From Ecdyonurus torrentis (Eukaryota > Arthropoda > Insecta > Ephemeroptera > Heptageniidae), in the NCBI GenBank assembly GCA_949318235.1, contig OX439134.1, positions 19,330,170 to 19,394,169 on the forward strand: a stretch of 64,000 bases of DNA, in the 5' to 3' direction. Numbering within the stretch: position 1 is the stretch's first letter; each line of letters opens with the position of its first letter. Of this stretch, positions 13,384 to 26,735 are shown piece after piece. The notes beneath the pieces were generated by a model that made no database searches, was not told where the DNA came from, and saw nothing but the letters and a program-made list of their open reading frames with translations. A program made the translations under genes and the position numbers.

Positions 13384-13390
<7 letters not shown>
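12451..13390. other. Gene-free sequence
   Basis: No gene supported. 12450-12660 is somewhat less AT-biased (includes CGCACGCACGTGACGTGGAG) and could be exonic or promoter sequence, but no reading frame or splice pair supports it. T runs occur at about 13050-13062 and 13106-13122. Confidence 0.4.

Positions 13391-13438
<48 letters not shown>
13391..13438. repeat. (TA)n microsatellite
   Basis: A TA dinucleotide run of about 44 bases preceded by a short TG run. Confidence 0.95.
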
Positions 13439-13440
<2 letters not shown>

Positions 13441-13924
13441 GTACAGTATATGAAAAACTACAAATTTACCATAAAAGTTACAATACTTAAATTCTTAAAT
13501 TAAAAAATAAAATTATATATTGAAAACCTAAAATAAGTTACTGCAGTAAAAAAAAAAAAAAAAATAGTTGTTGTTGTCATTGTTAAGAGATTCTTAAAGA
13601 TGCAACAACCGCAAACATGTGCAAATATATTATGTTGTCACCATGTAAAAAGAAATGAAAAATAAATAAATGAAATAAAAAAATTGAAATTTACTATATA
13701 AAGCTAATGTCAATGTCAAATATTTTTTTATCAAAGCTATCTAAAAGTTTTTTTTTTTTCAGCTAACTTTAAATGACAAAAGTAAAGAGTTATAAACTTT
13801 AAAATTTCAGAAAAACGAGTCTTCTAACTATACGTACAACCCATAAATCTACATTCATACGTTTATGTATAAAAAACAGAAACATTACGCACCATAATTC
13901 AAACTAACATACACGTCAAAAATA

Positions 13925-14622
13925 GATGTTTACTCACAACGCACAAATGTTAAGAGTCGAGTACCTATACGAAATGCTTTGATTGTACGTCAAAGCACGA
14001 GTGTATTTTCACTAAATATTCAATCTTCAGAGGTTAATAACGTATCTACCACATTTCACTAGTAGACAGTACCTATGTACTATTGGTAATGAGTAAATTA
14101 ACCTACACTGGTAGAGAGTAAACATTTTAAATGCTCAATCTCTAAAGTTAAACCCATAGACCACATAAAACAACATATGTACTTTTTAATGAATAAACAC
14201 GAAATGGGATCTTCAAAACTGATGACAATTTTTACCAGAATGTTAATGTAGCCCCACGAGAGAGCGTGAAAATACTGTAAAGTATGCAATTTGCGTGACT
14301 ATTCAATTCATGTTTCTGACGTCAGAAACGTGCAAAAATTAGTATAAAAAAAGTTATGCGGGTTGCATAAATTGAAAATTTCGGATCACTGCTACGGAGC
14401 TACAGTTGGGTTTTGAGACAAACTAAAGTTATTTATGTAAGTCCCATCAAGTGTTTTGTGATATAAATTCTTGTGTTTTCTTCTGGTCTATTCCTTTATG
14501 TATTTTAGATACTTCTAGGTATTCTCTATGCTTTAGAGTTTGAAATATAAGTACGAATTTTCAGAGACATGAAATATTACCAGTTTAAGCCATTACTAAT
14601 TTGTATTCTGAGTGTAAATTAA
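13925..14622 (+). mobile_element. Family B element, copy 3, with nested insertion
   Basis: The left half runs from ACTCACAACGCACAAATG to about 14147. The right half resumes at about 14499 ('tattctctatgcttt') and ends at 'tttgtattctgagtgt'. Between them sits a family A TTAA element. The two halves align with uninterrupted family B copies. Confidence 0.8.
14148..14498 (-). mobile_element. Family A TTAA MITE, copy 1 (nested in family B)
   Basis: About 350 bp. Left end TTAAACCCATAGACCACAT, right end 'tctggtctattccttta' (terminal TTAA decayed to TTAT). Internal phrases 'ttctgacgtcagaaac' and 'ggggtt/gctac' blocks match the other six copies. TTAA targets are typical of piggyBac and Kolobok families. 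Which one mobilises this element is unknown. Confidence 0.85.
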
Positions 14623-15943
14623 AAATTTGTTAGTAAAAAATAATTGTGTTAAAGTAAGTAATAAAACTATTTCCAGGTTAATAAGAGAGTACTTCATATT
14701 TTGTTCCAGTGAAAATGGACATTATAGTTTGCTGCTTCTACTGCTAGGGTAATAAACGTACTTTAGTGTGCTTGTCATAAAAACTAAGCGCCTTGTTTTG
14801 TTGTTATTGTTATATCATACTCCGCATTGTTCTGCACAGCTACATCATACTTGATTTTCTAACTCTATTCAGTTGAGTTAATAATAAAATGTACACACTT
14901 TAACATGAAAATATTTATTTCAGCCCATGTTTTAATCTATGTCAGAATTATTAGTTATATTGTTTAATTTAAATTATATTTTTATTAATTAATATACCGG
15001 TAATCTTAAGGTAATGATTAAACCATACAAGGAAAAAATAAATTACGTAATTTAATATAAATTGAACAAAAACTAAATTCTACAGCATGTTGTTACTTTG
15101 GAATAACAAAAATAGCATAATGTTGCTGTATTGAGCTGGTATAATCATTATACGTATTTTTATTCATATGCGTGTAGCATTTTATATTTTAAAATGAGAG
15201 AGAAATAATTTTAATAAACTTACATTTTAAAAGGAAAACTTAATGAATAAATTAATTAGAATAAGAATTGCATTTCTTTATTGACCCAGGCAGTTCATAG
15301 TAACATGTGTTACAACAAGCGTTGGTCTTGTCAAAAATATATTTACAATAAATTATAATTTAATATAATTATATAAAATTACTTTCATAAAATGTCAAAA
15401 AAAAATTAATAATAAAATAAATAAAAATAAAAAATAAAAATAAATAAAAAACATAAAAAATGCAAAATACATTATAATTATGTTAAGTGTAATGATTATT
15501 AAATGGAAACAACATTTTGAAACTATAGAAATTAAACGGTACATTAAGCAAATAATTGCAGATAATAATAATTACTGCATTAAAGTTAATCAATTGATTA
15601 ATTATTAACAAACAAACAAGTAACGTATTCTAAAATTTAATGGTAACCACTATAACTATGTATGATAAGATCCGTAACCATCAGGGAGGTGCGAAGAAAA
15701 AAAAAAAAAAAAGAAAAAGAAAAAAACAAACAAACAATGGAGCCAGGATAGAAAATCATGCAATTAAAATTGCAAATAATAATAATTGTAATAAAATTAA
15801 TTATTGCCCTTAAAATTTAAAAATATTTGAAATTGTTTTATTCTCAACATTTAAGTGCAAAAAAATATATATATATATATAAAATAAACAAAGACGATAA
15901 GATGTCTTCAGTGAAAACCCCAAAGCGAAATACCTCATAATTA
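14623..15943. other. Gene-free sequence with family F fragment
   Basis: No gene. Around 15085-15185 there is a fragment of family F ('gcataatgttgctgtattga' and ATAATCATTATACG), the family that also flanks the giant foldback element. A-rich and AATAAA-rich DNA at 15400-15480. Confidence 0.45.
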
Positions 15944-16250
15944 TATAGGGTGTGTACGCATGACGTCATTCTAAGTGCTTTTCGATGCTCTTCTTAAGCA
16001 ATGAATAACATTCCTCAGCATAGGACAAACCTAGTTTTTTGCTACTTTCTTTGGAAAATTAGCTATATTTGGGTCATTACTATTTTTCTTGCATACTTGA
16101 GGTACTAGATCAGCCTGTTAACAGCATCAATGCTCTCAAAAAAATCGCGAACTATTTTTAAACTGGCAAAATGTGTCATTTTCCTATACCGGCCAATGTT
16201 ATTTAGTACTCACTTATGTCGTCGACTTTAACATGAATGAAACCACCCTA
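15944..16250. mobile_element. Family C MITE, copy 2
   Basis: Same length and order of internal phrases as 9547-9853. Ends TATAGGGTGTGTACGCATGA on the left and ACCACCCTA on the right, more diverged at the right. Carries TGACGTCA at 15961-15968, which copy 1 has lost by one base. Confidence 0.85.
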
Positions 16251-16708
16251 AGTCTATAATTTATAATAATACATGGCATTATATTCAGTCTGATCAAGGT
16301 AATGATTCAAGACAATTCACTGTACAAAATCTGAGTTCTAAACTAACACACATTTCCATTAAACTTTTATCTTAATACATTATCTTCACACACAAAAAAA
16401 CGTAATATACAAAATATAAAAACGTATCTTTTAGAAAGCTTCTTGTAATCAAACTTGTTTATTTCACTTTTTTGTTCTGCGGCAGTAAAGAGGGCCATTA
16501 ACTAACTTAGTGTTATTAATCCTACTGTTTTTGTATTCCTTTCTTTTTTGTAACAATTAGAAGATACACTTAATCTTCATTTTTAGAGCCAATTATGGTA
16601 CTTACATTAAGTAATACCGACAAAACATTTATTTTCAATTGATATAAAAAGTCTATAACATTTAGACCTATGACTTTGAATTAAAATGTCATTAGAACTG
16701 AGAAATGC

Positions 16709-16756
<48 letters not shown>

Positions 16757-18288
16757 CCTGATTTGATTTTTTATAGACTGGGCTGACTTGAAACCCAGGT
16801 TTTGTTTAAAATCTAGCTTAAATAAAAAAAATACATTTTATTATTAAATAAAGATTGTGCATTTTTAAAGTAAACACATTTAATTTACGAAATAGTAAAT
16901 TAAGTTAAAGAATTCCTACGACTATATTTAACTATTGTAAACAACCAATTTTACATCATAGTTAATTAAAATTACGATTTTTCTTTTCATGCTTCAAAAA
17001 TGCATGTGTTTTGGTTTCCATTATTTATAATTTTCAAAAACTTTTTTTTTTTTTACGAGTCGATTACGGTTTCAACTCAAGTTGGCTCATTTTCACGCTA
17101 AAAACTGAAAGCCCAGGTCAAACTTTAAAAAAATACGAGTATCTGAAAATTTTGACTTGGAAGGGCACTAAAACTGATGTAAACTTATAGCTATATCGTT
17201 AATATTAGGTGCGAAGGTTTGAAGAAATTGTCTCATAAACTGAATAGTTAAGAGTGTAAAATTAATGAAGTAAAAATATGCTCAAATTGTAGTTGTTTTT
17301 TTTTTTTTTTTTTTTTTTTAATTTTTGTGTTTACAACATGTGCGTAGAGAATGAAATAGTTAAGGAAATTAATGCACTTTGAAACTTACATTTAGTTTCA
17401 TGTATTCAAATTTTAGGACTAATTCGTATTTGTTATTTTTATAATTTAAATAGCGTGCATAATATAAATTTTAAAAAGGAAATAATTACATAAATTAATA
17501 AAACAAATAAATAAAAAAAGAGTATTTTATCGTTTTTTTTTTTTTTTTTTTTTTTTTAAGCATTAAAGTTTGTTTATTTCAGTTTCTATAAACAAGCTTA
17601 TATTCTTATATTAGAAATAAACTGGACACTTTTACGCGTCTTAAGTTAAAAAATACTTGTCTGTGCTATAAGTTTGGTTCCAAAGCCTGTGGTAAGAGAG
17701 AAAGTTTGCAGTGCAAACAAAGCAGTTGGTGATCACTTGACAACATGCAGAGAAAGCTGCTGGCGGTTCACCACAAAGATCTAATCAATCTTATAACACC
17801 AAGTTAGATTTTGGAACAAGTTAAGTTGTTACGTATCAACAAACATTACATAACATAACTTTATCGAGTATGGTATTGTCATGTCCGAGATCACGGAAAG
17901 AATAAATTTACGTAATTTATGCTGCATTAATGTCATTATAGAATAACATGAATATTTATGCTGTACAACATAAGATTTAAGATTTTCATTAATATATCGA
18001 TGCCTTCGCGTCAAAAGCAAGCATCTACACTTTCCAGATTTCCGACAAAACGACTATCTACACTTTCCGCCGCCGATTATCTGCAATGTTAAGCTTATAC
18101 CCGTTAGTCGAGTTAAAGTGATTATCTTAAATAAGTTAGGATTCGTAACTAAAGTAATGCATAAATTTTTAAAGTGCATGCTTAATTAAAAACATAATTT
18201 CGGCAATACTGAATAATATTTATAAGCTCCGCAGCATTAAAAATATGTTGCATACACATAGTAACCAGAAATATAATTCTAATATATA

Positions 18289-18289
<1 letters not shown>
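16251..18289. other. Gene-free sequence with T runs
   Basis: No gene. Long T runs at about 16712-16754, 17298-17319 and 17534-17557. 17820-17990 contains fragments resembling family F. 18006-18065 resembles an end of the foldback MITE at 6112. Confidence 0.4.

Positions 18290-18343
<54 letters not shown>
18283..18343. repeat. (TA)n microsatellite
   Basis: A TA dinucleotide run of about 50 bases. Confidence 0.95.
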
Positions 18344-18346
<3 letters not shown>

Positions 18347-18656
18347 TTCATGCTACATAATATGACGTATATGCAGCGTTAATTGCATAATTTATTTAAT
18401 GCATTTAAAAAAATTAATTTAACTATATACTATTATACTATATTGATAATCACTATATTATGGTATGATATATGTTGATTCTAACTACTTTGTATCCTTT
18501 GTCAGTGCAGTTGAAAAAAATCAGTATATTATTATCTAAACGTGCAAAAGTTAAACAAAAGTTTAAATACAGTTTTAATACTTAAATACTAACTCAAGTT
18601 CTTATTTAAATAGACTTATCATTAACGTATGAACTCATAAGGGATGTTTGTATTGC

Positions 18657-18770
<114 letters not shown>

Positions 18771-19014
18771 GAGCACACAATACACTCTCAGATATTTAAA
18801 ATATTTTCACGTAGTAATTCAGTTTTTTTAACTCAAACATTAGGATGATTTAAAATTTCGATTTTAATTCACAACCTTAACAAACAAACAAACAAAAAAA
18901 AACTTGATCCAGTATTGAAATATACAATATAATATACACACAAAGTAAAATGCTGTGTAAAATATGAAATGAAATTTGATATTTTAAATGTAAAATTACA
19001 AGAATTACAAAAAT

Positions 19015-19450
19015 TAGCTACACTCATATAATAAATGTTTACTTTTAAGTCATAAATAATAAAATAATGTCTATTTACGAAGTGCTTTGATTTTGCCTCA
19101 AAGTGTGAGTGTATCTGCACTAAAAATTCAAAGTGGTAGAGGATGGAGTCCATGCAAGTATAATGATGAGCACCAGTGATATGAGTACCATAATATCTAA
19201 CTATTAGAGTATATATGTCCTGTACTATACTCTCTACCCATTTTAATAGTAGATATTACCCATTCACTCTTCAATGATCAGTGAGAAAACATTCACTGGT
19301 AGTAAGTAAACTTTTTAAATGCTTATGTAGTATTGAATTTTATATAATTTATCATTTTAGGTACTCTCTATGCATTTGATGTATGCACATAAGTTTTTAG
19401 AGACAGTAGTTTTAAACTACTAGCCTTTACCACTTTATATTCTTAATTTT
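19015..19450 (+). mobile_element. Family B element, copy 4
   Basis: A diverged copy: CTCAAAGTGTGAGTGTAT, TCTACCCATTTTAATAGTAG, 'tactctctatgcatttgatg' and 'agttttaaactactagcc' occur in family order. The target and end sequences are degraded. Confidence 0.7.
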
Positions 19451-20875
19451 GTATTCAACAACAAACATGACAAATTATTCACCTGAAAATAATTATAATA
19501 AAACAAAAATTAATCAGGTTTGTTTGATATCGCAGAGCAGTATATGAAACGACTTCAAAACAAAACTAAAAAACATGACAAAACGCAAGAGAATGTAATT
19601 TTCAGATAAGAAAGTTACTTATTCTCTCTAGCAGAATGGGTACTCACTTTAGTTTGCAAACTGAATACAATAATTAAATTAAAACTTATTGTTATTGTTA
19701 CTATTTTCTCTTTCCCTTCTTCCACTCAATGACGTTTTATGTATTATATTACAAAAGCGTATTCTTCCCCATTTTCAAGCAATAAAATCAATATTGTGTT
19801 TACCTTTTAACATACAATTTGTTACCTTATTTGTTAATTACGTAATGGGGGTTAACCATGACAAAATGTAGTTTTTCACTTTTTTTTTCCCCCTCATAAC
19901 ACGTATGAGTGTGTTTAGTATCCCGCATTTAAATTTTACCGGTTTCAATATAGAGCATTTCCTGCGGAAAAAATATCCTTCATGCAAAGGATTTAAAATT
20001 AGAATTTTCTCACCTCTTTCTATAAAAGGAAATTCTACATTTATTCCACGCTATTTTACAATAATAATAATAATTTTATTTTAGAAACATACACGAAAAT
20101 TTCAGCCATATTACATATTCTTGACCAGAATATTGCAACATAGGTTAGCATATTAGAAGTCCTACCAAAAAAATAAACAAAAAAAATACGTGATGTGGTA
20201 GCACTACTTAAAAAGTGCAATTTATTGTTACAATAACAAAAATTAATTATTTTTATTAGAGGCCAAAAAAGGTACAAACCCGCTTACATGGTCCTCTGAC
20301 TTTCTGTAAACAATATGCAATAGTCAATAATGATAATATATGCGATTAAAAATACCTTACATATTAACTTGTTACAAATTTTTCAAATATCTATAGTTAT
20401 AGTTTTAACTTATTTTAATTTTCTCACTTTCTTTGACTTATTGCTGCTTGCCCAAAAGTTGTAGCCGTATTTATTAAATTAAGGCATCAATCGTTTAACA
20501 TAGCAGAAAGAAGGACCTGACCTGAGTTTAACAGGTAACCGGAAGTTGGCTAGTGGTTCAATTAAATGAATACGTATAGAATTTTTAATAGATGTTAGAT
20601 TTTTAATTTTCAATAAATTTGATTCCATGACAAATTAATGTTTCTAAGATTAACTTTAGTATTATTTTTTTTATCTGTAAGTAAATTATTTTTTCAAGAT
20701 TTAAAAAATAAAATTTTAATATATTTTAAATGTAATTTGCAAACTATTTTTTGGCAAATTCGATTGACTTGTGATAGAATTATCATGCTATGAGTCTTGA
20801 CAGAAAACTTTTATCACCTTTTCTTACCACTTTAAAATATAAATAATGGTAATTACGTAATTACTGTAATTCTAG
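19451..20875. other. Gene-free sequence
   Basis: No gene or shared element recognised over about 1.4 kb. AT-rich, with no significant reading frame. Confidence 0.4.
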
Positions 20876-21460
20876 GTGAAGTAGCTATACAGGTAGTACA
20901 AAGGTAAATCTTATAAAAATGATAACTACAGGTGAAGTAGTTATTCAGGTAGTACAAAGGTAAATCTTATTAAAATGATAACTACAGGTAAAGTAGTTAT
21001 CCAGGTAGTACAAAGGTAAATCTCATTAAAATGATAACTGCAGGTGAAGTAGTTATTCAGGTAGTACAAAGGTAAATCTTATTAAAATGATAACTACAGG
21101 TAAAGTAGTTATCCAGGTAGTACAAAGGTAAATCTTATTAAAATGATAACTATACAGGTGATATCCAGGTATTGCACCAAACGTTCACTGGAAGTCATTA
21201 TTATAAACGTGCGTTGGACAACAAACGATTTGACGCTAGATATGATGTGTTCTATTATAAAAATACTAAAATTATTTAATAACTTTCATTTTTTCATAAT
21301 TTGAAAGTTGCATGTTAAAAAAAAGTTCTAAAAATATCAATGGTAATTAGATATTTACGAGTTCTCAATAATTATTATTAATGTTTTTGTTCAATATTAT
21401 AGATTTTCATACGCATGAAGTGAATTTTCATTGATTTTTCTAAGTAGTAATAAAGTCATA
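20876..21460 (-). mobile_element. Minisatellite-bearing element, copy 2 (inverted)
   Basis: About five 56-bp units (each with AGGTAGTACAAAGGTAAATC and ATGATAACTACAGGTGAAGT), followed by the same unique flank as copy 1 on the opposite strand ('caccaaacgttcactggaag', 'cgcatgaagtgaattttcat'). The units here are cleaner and more uniform than in copy 1, so the array has evolved or been homogenised within each copy. Confidence 0.75.
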
Positions 21461-21704
21461 AAATTTTCAACGAATTATATTTGGAGGGGAGGGAAGAAGA
21501 AGGGACGAAATATCATAACCTATATAAACACTGAAAAATCGATACATTGAGACTTTTTTTTTCACTCAAATTCTCGCAACGCATGTGAAGTAGTGGGAAA
21601 ATGTTTATGAAGTATCTTGTCATTCTTTGACATTGAAAAATATAAGGATTAGCGTCTTTGTATTATATAACTTTAGTAATGGACCAAAATGTACACTAAC
21701 AAAA

Positions 21705-22440
21705 CAAATTTTTACTCACAATTTTTAGACAGTACCTATTCGAAATGGTTTGATTGTACGTCAAAGCACGAATGTATTTCAATCTTGTAAAGGCTAGTGT
21801 CGATGTAAGTATGATGAGTACAAAATATATCTACAAAGATCTCGCAGTAAACATTTTAGTAAAACATACTCTACCCAATTCACTAGTAGATAGTACCCAT
21901 GCACTGGTAGTGAGTAAATATTCAATGGTAGATAGTTAACATTTTAAATGCTGAAAGGAATAGACCAGAGAAAAACATAAGCATTTATATCACAAAACAC
22001 TTGATGGGATTTACATAAATAACTTTAGTTTGTCTCAAAACCCAACAGTAGCCCCGAAGCAGTGATCAGAAAATTCAATTTATGCAACCCACACAACAAT
22101 TTCATACTAATTTTTGCATGTTTCTGACGTCATAAACATGAGATTTTTCGCAAATTGCATACTTTACAGTTTTTTCACGCTCTTTCGTGGGGCTACATTA
22201 ACATTCTGGTAAAAATTGTCATCAGTTTTGAAGATCCCATTTCGTGTCTATTCAATTAAAAGTACATGTTGTTTTATGTGGTCTATGGCTTTAAACTCTA
22301 GTATTAAATTTTATAATTTTAGGTACTCTCTATGCATTATAATTTAATGTATGCACATGAATGTTTAGAGACAATGTATAGTGAGAATCAGTTTTAAATT
22401 ACTAGCCTCTACTATATTTATACTTTGTATTCTCGGTGTA
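21705..22440 (+). mobile_element. Family B element, copy 5, with nested insertion
   Basis: The left half covers TTTGATTGTACGTCAAAGCA to about 21953. The right half resumes at about 22295 ('actctagtattaaatttta') and ends 'tactttgtattctcggtg'. Family A is inserted in the TTAA of ATGCTTAATCTCTAG, so the empty site can be read from other family B copies. Confidence 0.82.
21954..22294 (+). mobile_element. Family A TTAA MITE, copy 2 (nested in family B)
   Basis: About 340 bp. Left AAGGAATAGACCAGAG, right 'gtggtctatggctttaa'. Contains 'atgggatttacataaataac', 'tttctgacgtcataaacatg' and 'ggggctacattaacattctg', as in the other copies. No coding capacity. Confidence 0.87.
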
Positions 22441-22833
22441 TGAAACTTGCAGGCTTTTTTTTACTATAAAAATCTGGTGACTATTGCTATTAAGATAATA
22501 CTTTAATGAATATTTAAAACTTTAAAAATTACATAACTTGTAAAAAATATGCTACTTTTTTTTTTTTTTTTTTTTTTGTATGCGTTGACATTTGCATAGT
22601 TTCTTTAGGTTGTAAAGGTGATTTGTGAATGCTGCATGGACTATGTATATAATCAATCTGTATTGATTTGAAGTTACATTGTTGGTTACTTTGGTTTTTT
22701 TAACTGTGTACTTTTTATCCACATATCTTTGTTGTATGTTGACTAAAGAATAAAAAAGGAATGCAAATAAAGTCAGTAAGTTTAAAAAATAAATGAATGA
22801 GAAAGAGTACGATAGAGAGATAGGGAGAGAGAT

Positions 22834-22924
<91 letters not shown>

Positions 22925-23600
22925 TGAACATTATAAGCATCAAAGAAAAAAAACACAAACAAAATATAAAATATTAATGATATATAACGTCAAAAATGGG
23001 TCAGCCTGCTTCAAAAGTAAAAAATAAATGTTTTAACTTTTTTTTTATATATATCAAAAAACAAAAATATTTGTATATGAAAAGAAGTTAATATAATAAA
23101 TTCATATTTGAGATAAGGGTTTGTATTTAAATGGAATAAACGTGTATTTTTTGTGTATCAAAGGCTTATGTGAAGGGGATGAGATATTTTATTTTGTTAT
23201 TGTAAACTTTTCCATTAGATGCTTGATCAAAGTACTGTACTGTACAACCCCCATTTTAACTTTAGGACTGTCATTTATTTTATCATTACTTTTTCATTAC
23301 TAAATATACTATACTTCATTTTTATATCACATTTGGTGGGGACACTCGGTGAATATTTAGAGCCAATACATGCCAAGTAAAAATATTAAACTTTGTTTTT
23401 TCTCTCTTTTAAATATAATATTACTGAAGCTCCTTTTAATATTATATAACAGCATTTTTTTTTTGGGGGGGGGGGGGTGCAAAGGCTTATCGGTAAAGCT
23501 ATGACAGTCAATCGCGAGTAGCGCGTAAAATTTGATCAACTTTATGCAAAAAGAAAAGTAAGAATCCATATTTTCCTATGATTTAAGCATAACTACCGAT
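22441..23600. other. Gene-free sequence
   Basis: No gene. Contains the GA microsatellite listed separately, T runs at about 22556-22576 and a TG-homopolymer junction at 23455-23477. Confidence 0.4.
22812..22920. repeat. (GA)n microsatellite
   Basis: Starts as GATAGAGAGATAGGGAGAGA and becomes a pure GA run of about 78 bases to 22920. The imperfect 5' part suggests the older end of the array. Confidence 0.97.
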
Positions 23601-23753
23601 AAACCGGGCGAGCTGTGACGTCAGTGACCGGTAGCAGCATTTTGTGAATGGAAAATAAATTAGAAATCAATGACTCCGGCCAAATCAACGTTGATTATCA
23701 GGTTTGTTAGGATATTACGTAACTTTTTTGTTCAAGGTGTTCTACGCCTTTAA
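23601..23753 (-). mobile_element. Family E TTAA foldback MITE, half copy
   Basis: Matches one arm of the complete copy at 31562-31878: CCGGGCGAGCTGTGACGTCA, 'cattttgtgaatggaaaata', 'caggtttgttaggatattac', and the end TCTACGCCTTTAA. The other arm is missing or highly degraded. Confidence 0.78.
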
Positions 23754-23786
23754 ATTATAAACCTACACTTAAAAAATCTCAGTGAA

Positions 23787-24076
23787 AAGCTTGTACACAG
23801 TTTTACCTTGCTTCAAGTATTTGTAGAATTATCAGTTATAACAAAATTAAAAGTTCACAATCTAACAATAAATGTATAAAGTATGTACGTCACAAAGCGT
23901 TACAATCACAACGTTAAATTTGCCCGTTGCAATCTATATTATTTCTATTCGTCCCTTACACTTGTGACGTCACTAACTTTTTTAACGTTAAAATTGTCAA
24001 TGCTAAATAACGTCATATAACTTTTACGTTAATTTTACAATACTTAAAATATTGATGAAACTATTTACAAGCTTCT
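23787..24076. mobile_element. Family J foldback MITE
   Basis: About 290 bp with inverted ends AAGCTTGTACACAGTTTTAC on the left and the complement of GATGAAACTATTTACAAGCTT on the right. Interior carries TGACGTCA at 23965-23972. Partial copies at 405-520, 49165-49330 and 53930-54040 share the TGACGTCA and the ACTTAAAATATTG-type block. Confidence 0.68.
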
Positions 24077-24173
24077 CAAAGCTTATTTTAGAGTAATATG
24101 CGACATAATATGTACTATGCTATACAGCAAAATATTTATTATTTAATATTGAAGAAATTAAGTTGAAATGTAC

Positions 24174-24516
24174 TTAAAGGAATATAACAGAGAAAAACAT
24201 AAGCATTTATATCAAAAAACACTTTATGGGACTTACATAAATAACTTTAGTTTGTCTCAAAACCCAACTGTAGCTCCGTAGCAGTGATCAGAAATTTCGA
24301 TTTATGCAACCCGCATAACATTTCCATACTAATTTTTGCATGTTTCTGACGTCATAAACATGAATAGTCACGCAAATTGCATACATTACAGTATTTTCAC
24401 GCTCTCTCGTGGGGCTACATTAACATTCTGGCAAAAATTATCGTCAGTTTTGAAGACCCCATTTCGTGTTTATTCATTAAAAAGCACAGGTTGTTTTATC
24501 TGGTATAGGGCTTTAA
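24174..24516 (+). mobile_element. Family A TTAA MITE, copy 3
   Basis: Complete copy with TTAA at 24174-24177 and 24513-24516. Internal order as in the other copies. Carries TGACGTCA at 24347-24354. Confidence 0.9.
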
Positions 24517-24699
24517 GTTACGAAAATCAGACTTAAGTATAATTATTTGGGTATAGTTTTGGGTCGAGAATATATTTATCAGAAACACTGGAAGACTTCA
24601 CATCAACTTCAAGATTAATATTTGTCTGTTTGTTTTATGTTTTTATTGTAAAAATAAAATACTTTGTCAATAATACCAGAATAATATGTTATATAAACA

Positions 24700-24785
24700 A
24701 GTTTAAGGACCATGTAGGTGGATATGTAGTGTACCTTTTGTGGCCTCGTAATAAAAACTATTTATTATTATTAATATTTATGCAT
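24700..24785 (+). mobile_element. LINE/SINE-like 3' tail
   Basis: The phrase 'tttgtggcctcgtaataaaa' is followed by ACTATTTATTATTATTAAT, an A/T-rich triplet tail like those at 4905 and 10300. No coding remnant is visible. Confidence 0.45.
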
Positions 24786-26048
24786 AAAAACTGAAATATT
24801 TCAAACATTTGTAAATCAATTCAATTTAATGATTTTTTTTTTGTATTTATATATTCATTCTAACAGCTCATTTAAATACAGCTCAAAAAATTCAAAACCT
24901 TCTAATTAAGTCACAAGAAAGAATTTAACTTCCTGTTAGATGTGAATAGAGCTCATTTTTTATAATTCCCACTTGAAAAAGCACTTTTATAGAGACTTTT
25001 ATAGAAAGCAACTCCAGATGTTCTTTGGATTTTTGTGCAGTTATTGCAATTTCTTAACAGAACGTGCCCTGACTGCAAATATCTTCAATATAGGTCATCA
25101 AGTTAACAACTACAAGAAATATTATTTCTTTTTACATCCCCATTAAAATGAAGGAGTTCATATTACATTATTGCAAAAATATATGATAGTTTATCATAAA
25201 TACTTACAGAAACATTGGTACTTTATTCATAAACCCTTTGAAGAAATTTTCTACATACACGGAAAGAATAAATTATGTAATGAAGAAGGTGAATTTTTTT
25301 AACCCCCACTTTTTTTGACATTGAAAAGAGCGTTAAATATTTTAGAGGTGTTATTTTTTCTTAGAACGATTGGAGCATGGGAAGTATTTTTAATTAATTT
25401 TTGAAAATCGACCTAAAAAGTCTGTGACGTCATCAATCGGGAATTTATTTCGGAAAGTGTTGACCGTAGAAGGTTCAGTAGCCAGTTTTTTGAAACTCCT
25501 CACTCAAATTTGGAACCTTATATTTAGCTACATTAAATTATATATGAAATTGTACTTCTATAAAGCCCAAATATTTTTCCTCCATTCTCTGATGATCATC
25601 GTGAAAATTCCTATTTTAGGTAGTTGTTACCATTAACTTCCAAATAACATAAAAAATTATGGGTTCAGCTTTTGAATTTCAAAGATATGAACCTTTTTTT
25701 TTTTTTTTTTCTTTCCTAACGACAACTGTAATAGGTAATAAAAGTCTTTGTAATATGAACAGAAAGAATTTTTTTATCCTTTCTTTTGTGATGGTTTTAA
25801 AATTAAAAGAGAAAAAATACGAGCCTTGCGTGATGTGGAGAAAGAAGGAATTTTTCTTTGATATGAAAAATAATGATGTTAGTCTCGAATTCAGCAAAGA
25901 GGATTACGTACGTACTTTTCTATCGACAAAATAATGTGCGTAATTTTGCTTCTTTTTTTTTTTTTTTTTTTTTTTAAAAAAAAAACAAGGAAAATTGTTA
26001 GTAAACATGATTTTTATAAAAGTTCACGAATCAATGTCAATGTGAAGC
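24786..26048. other. Gene-free sequence
   Basis: No gene supported. A 91-residue reading frame at 25659-25934 begins with a Phe run derived from poly-T and has no recognisable domain. TGACGTCA occurs at 25425-25432. Confidence 0.4.
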
Positions 26049-26228
26049 CAGGGTCGGACTGTCACTTAAGAGACCACGTCCGTGAAAGGAGCGTAACATA
26101 CTCTAAGGAGGGGGCACAAATAGGGGTGTAACACCCTGGTTACGCCCCTTTTAGGGCCTTAGAGGCCTCAAAACAAGAGGAGCCACGTCCACTATCTGAG
26201 ACTTACTCTTATGGCCAGTCCGAACCTG
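26049..26228. mobile_element. hAT-like MITE
   Basis: About 180 bp with ends CAGGGTCGGACTG on the left and CAGTCCGAACCTG on the right, in an otherwise much more AT-rich setting. CAGGG(T)CGGACTGG-type ends are characteristic of hAT elements. The flanking 8 bases do not form a clean duplication, so the copy is old or its edge is shifted. An internal ACCCTGGTTACGCCCCTTTTAGGG palindromic patch lies near 26132-26155. Confidence 0.72.
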
Positions 26229-26583
26229 AAAGCCTTGGTATGGACACTTTTGAAGCGTAGAAATCTTTACAAGAATTTGAATTTAGGTATAAACAATTTA
26301 TTATAATTATATTATGTGACATTTTTTGGTTGCGTGAACAAGGAATTAAATAATAACGATCACAATATTTTAGGTGGTGATTTTATTGCATATTCTAAAA
26401 GAGGGCATCGTCCTAAATCAATAGATAGATATACAAATTTTTGATTTTTTGTGTTCATTGAGTATTTTTAATTAATTTTTGTTAGTCACGAAATGACGTC
26501 ACGGGCGTTAACTTTTTCCTATACCTACGTGTTTAAGTTGAAACCTATAACTTCTTGGGGGAAAAAAATACTACTAATAAATG
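26229..26583. other. Gene-free sequence
   Basis: Nothing recognised except TGACGTCA at 26494-26501. Confidence 0.4.
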
Positions 26584-26735
26584 CAGGTATATATAAATCC
26601 TGTTAATTACAATAGGTATAAATATTAGCCTGGAACAGGTATTGATATACTTATAATAATACCTAATGTAGGTAACTCATAGTAATGTGTGTCTAACCTA
26701 GATCATCTAGTACACCATTACCTGTTACAGGTTTT
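26584..26735. mobile_element. Family H MITE, copy 1
   Basis: Begins GCAGGTATATATAAATCCTG and ends ATTACCTGTTACAGGTTTTT. Internal AACAGGTATT...AATACCTAATGTAGGT recurs in copy 2 at 29716-30052. The repeated AGGTA/TACCT blocks make a complex inverted structure. Confidence 0.65.

Noticed and set aside
25659..25934. 91-residue frame
   Set aside because: Phe-rich start comes from poly-T. No domain, no splice signals, no second copy.
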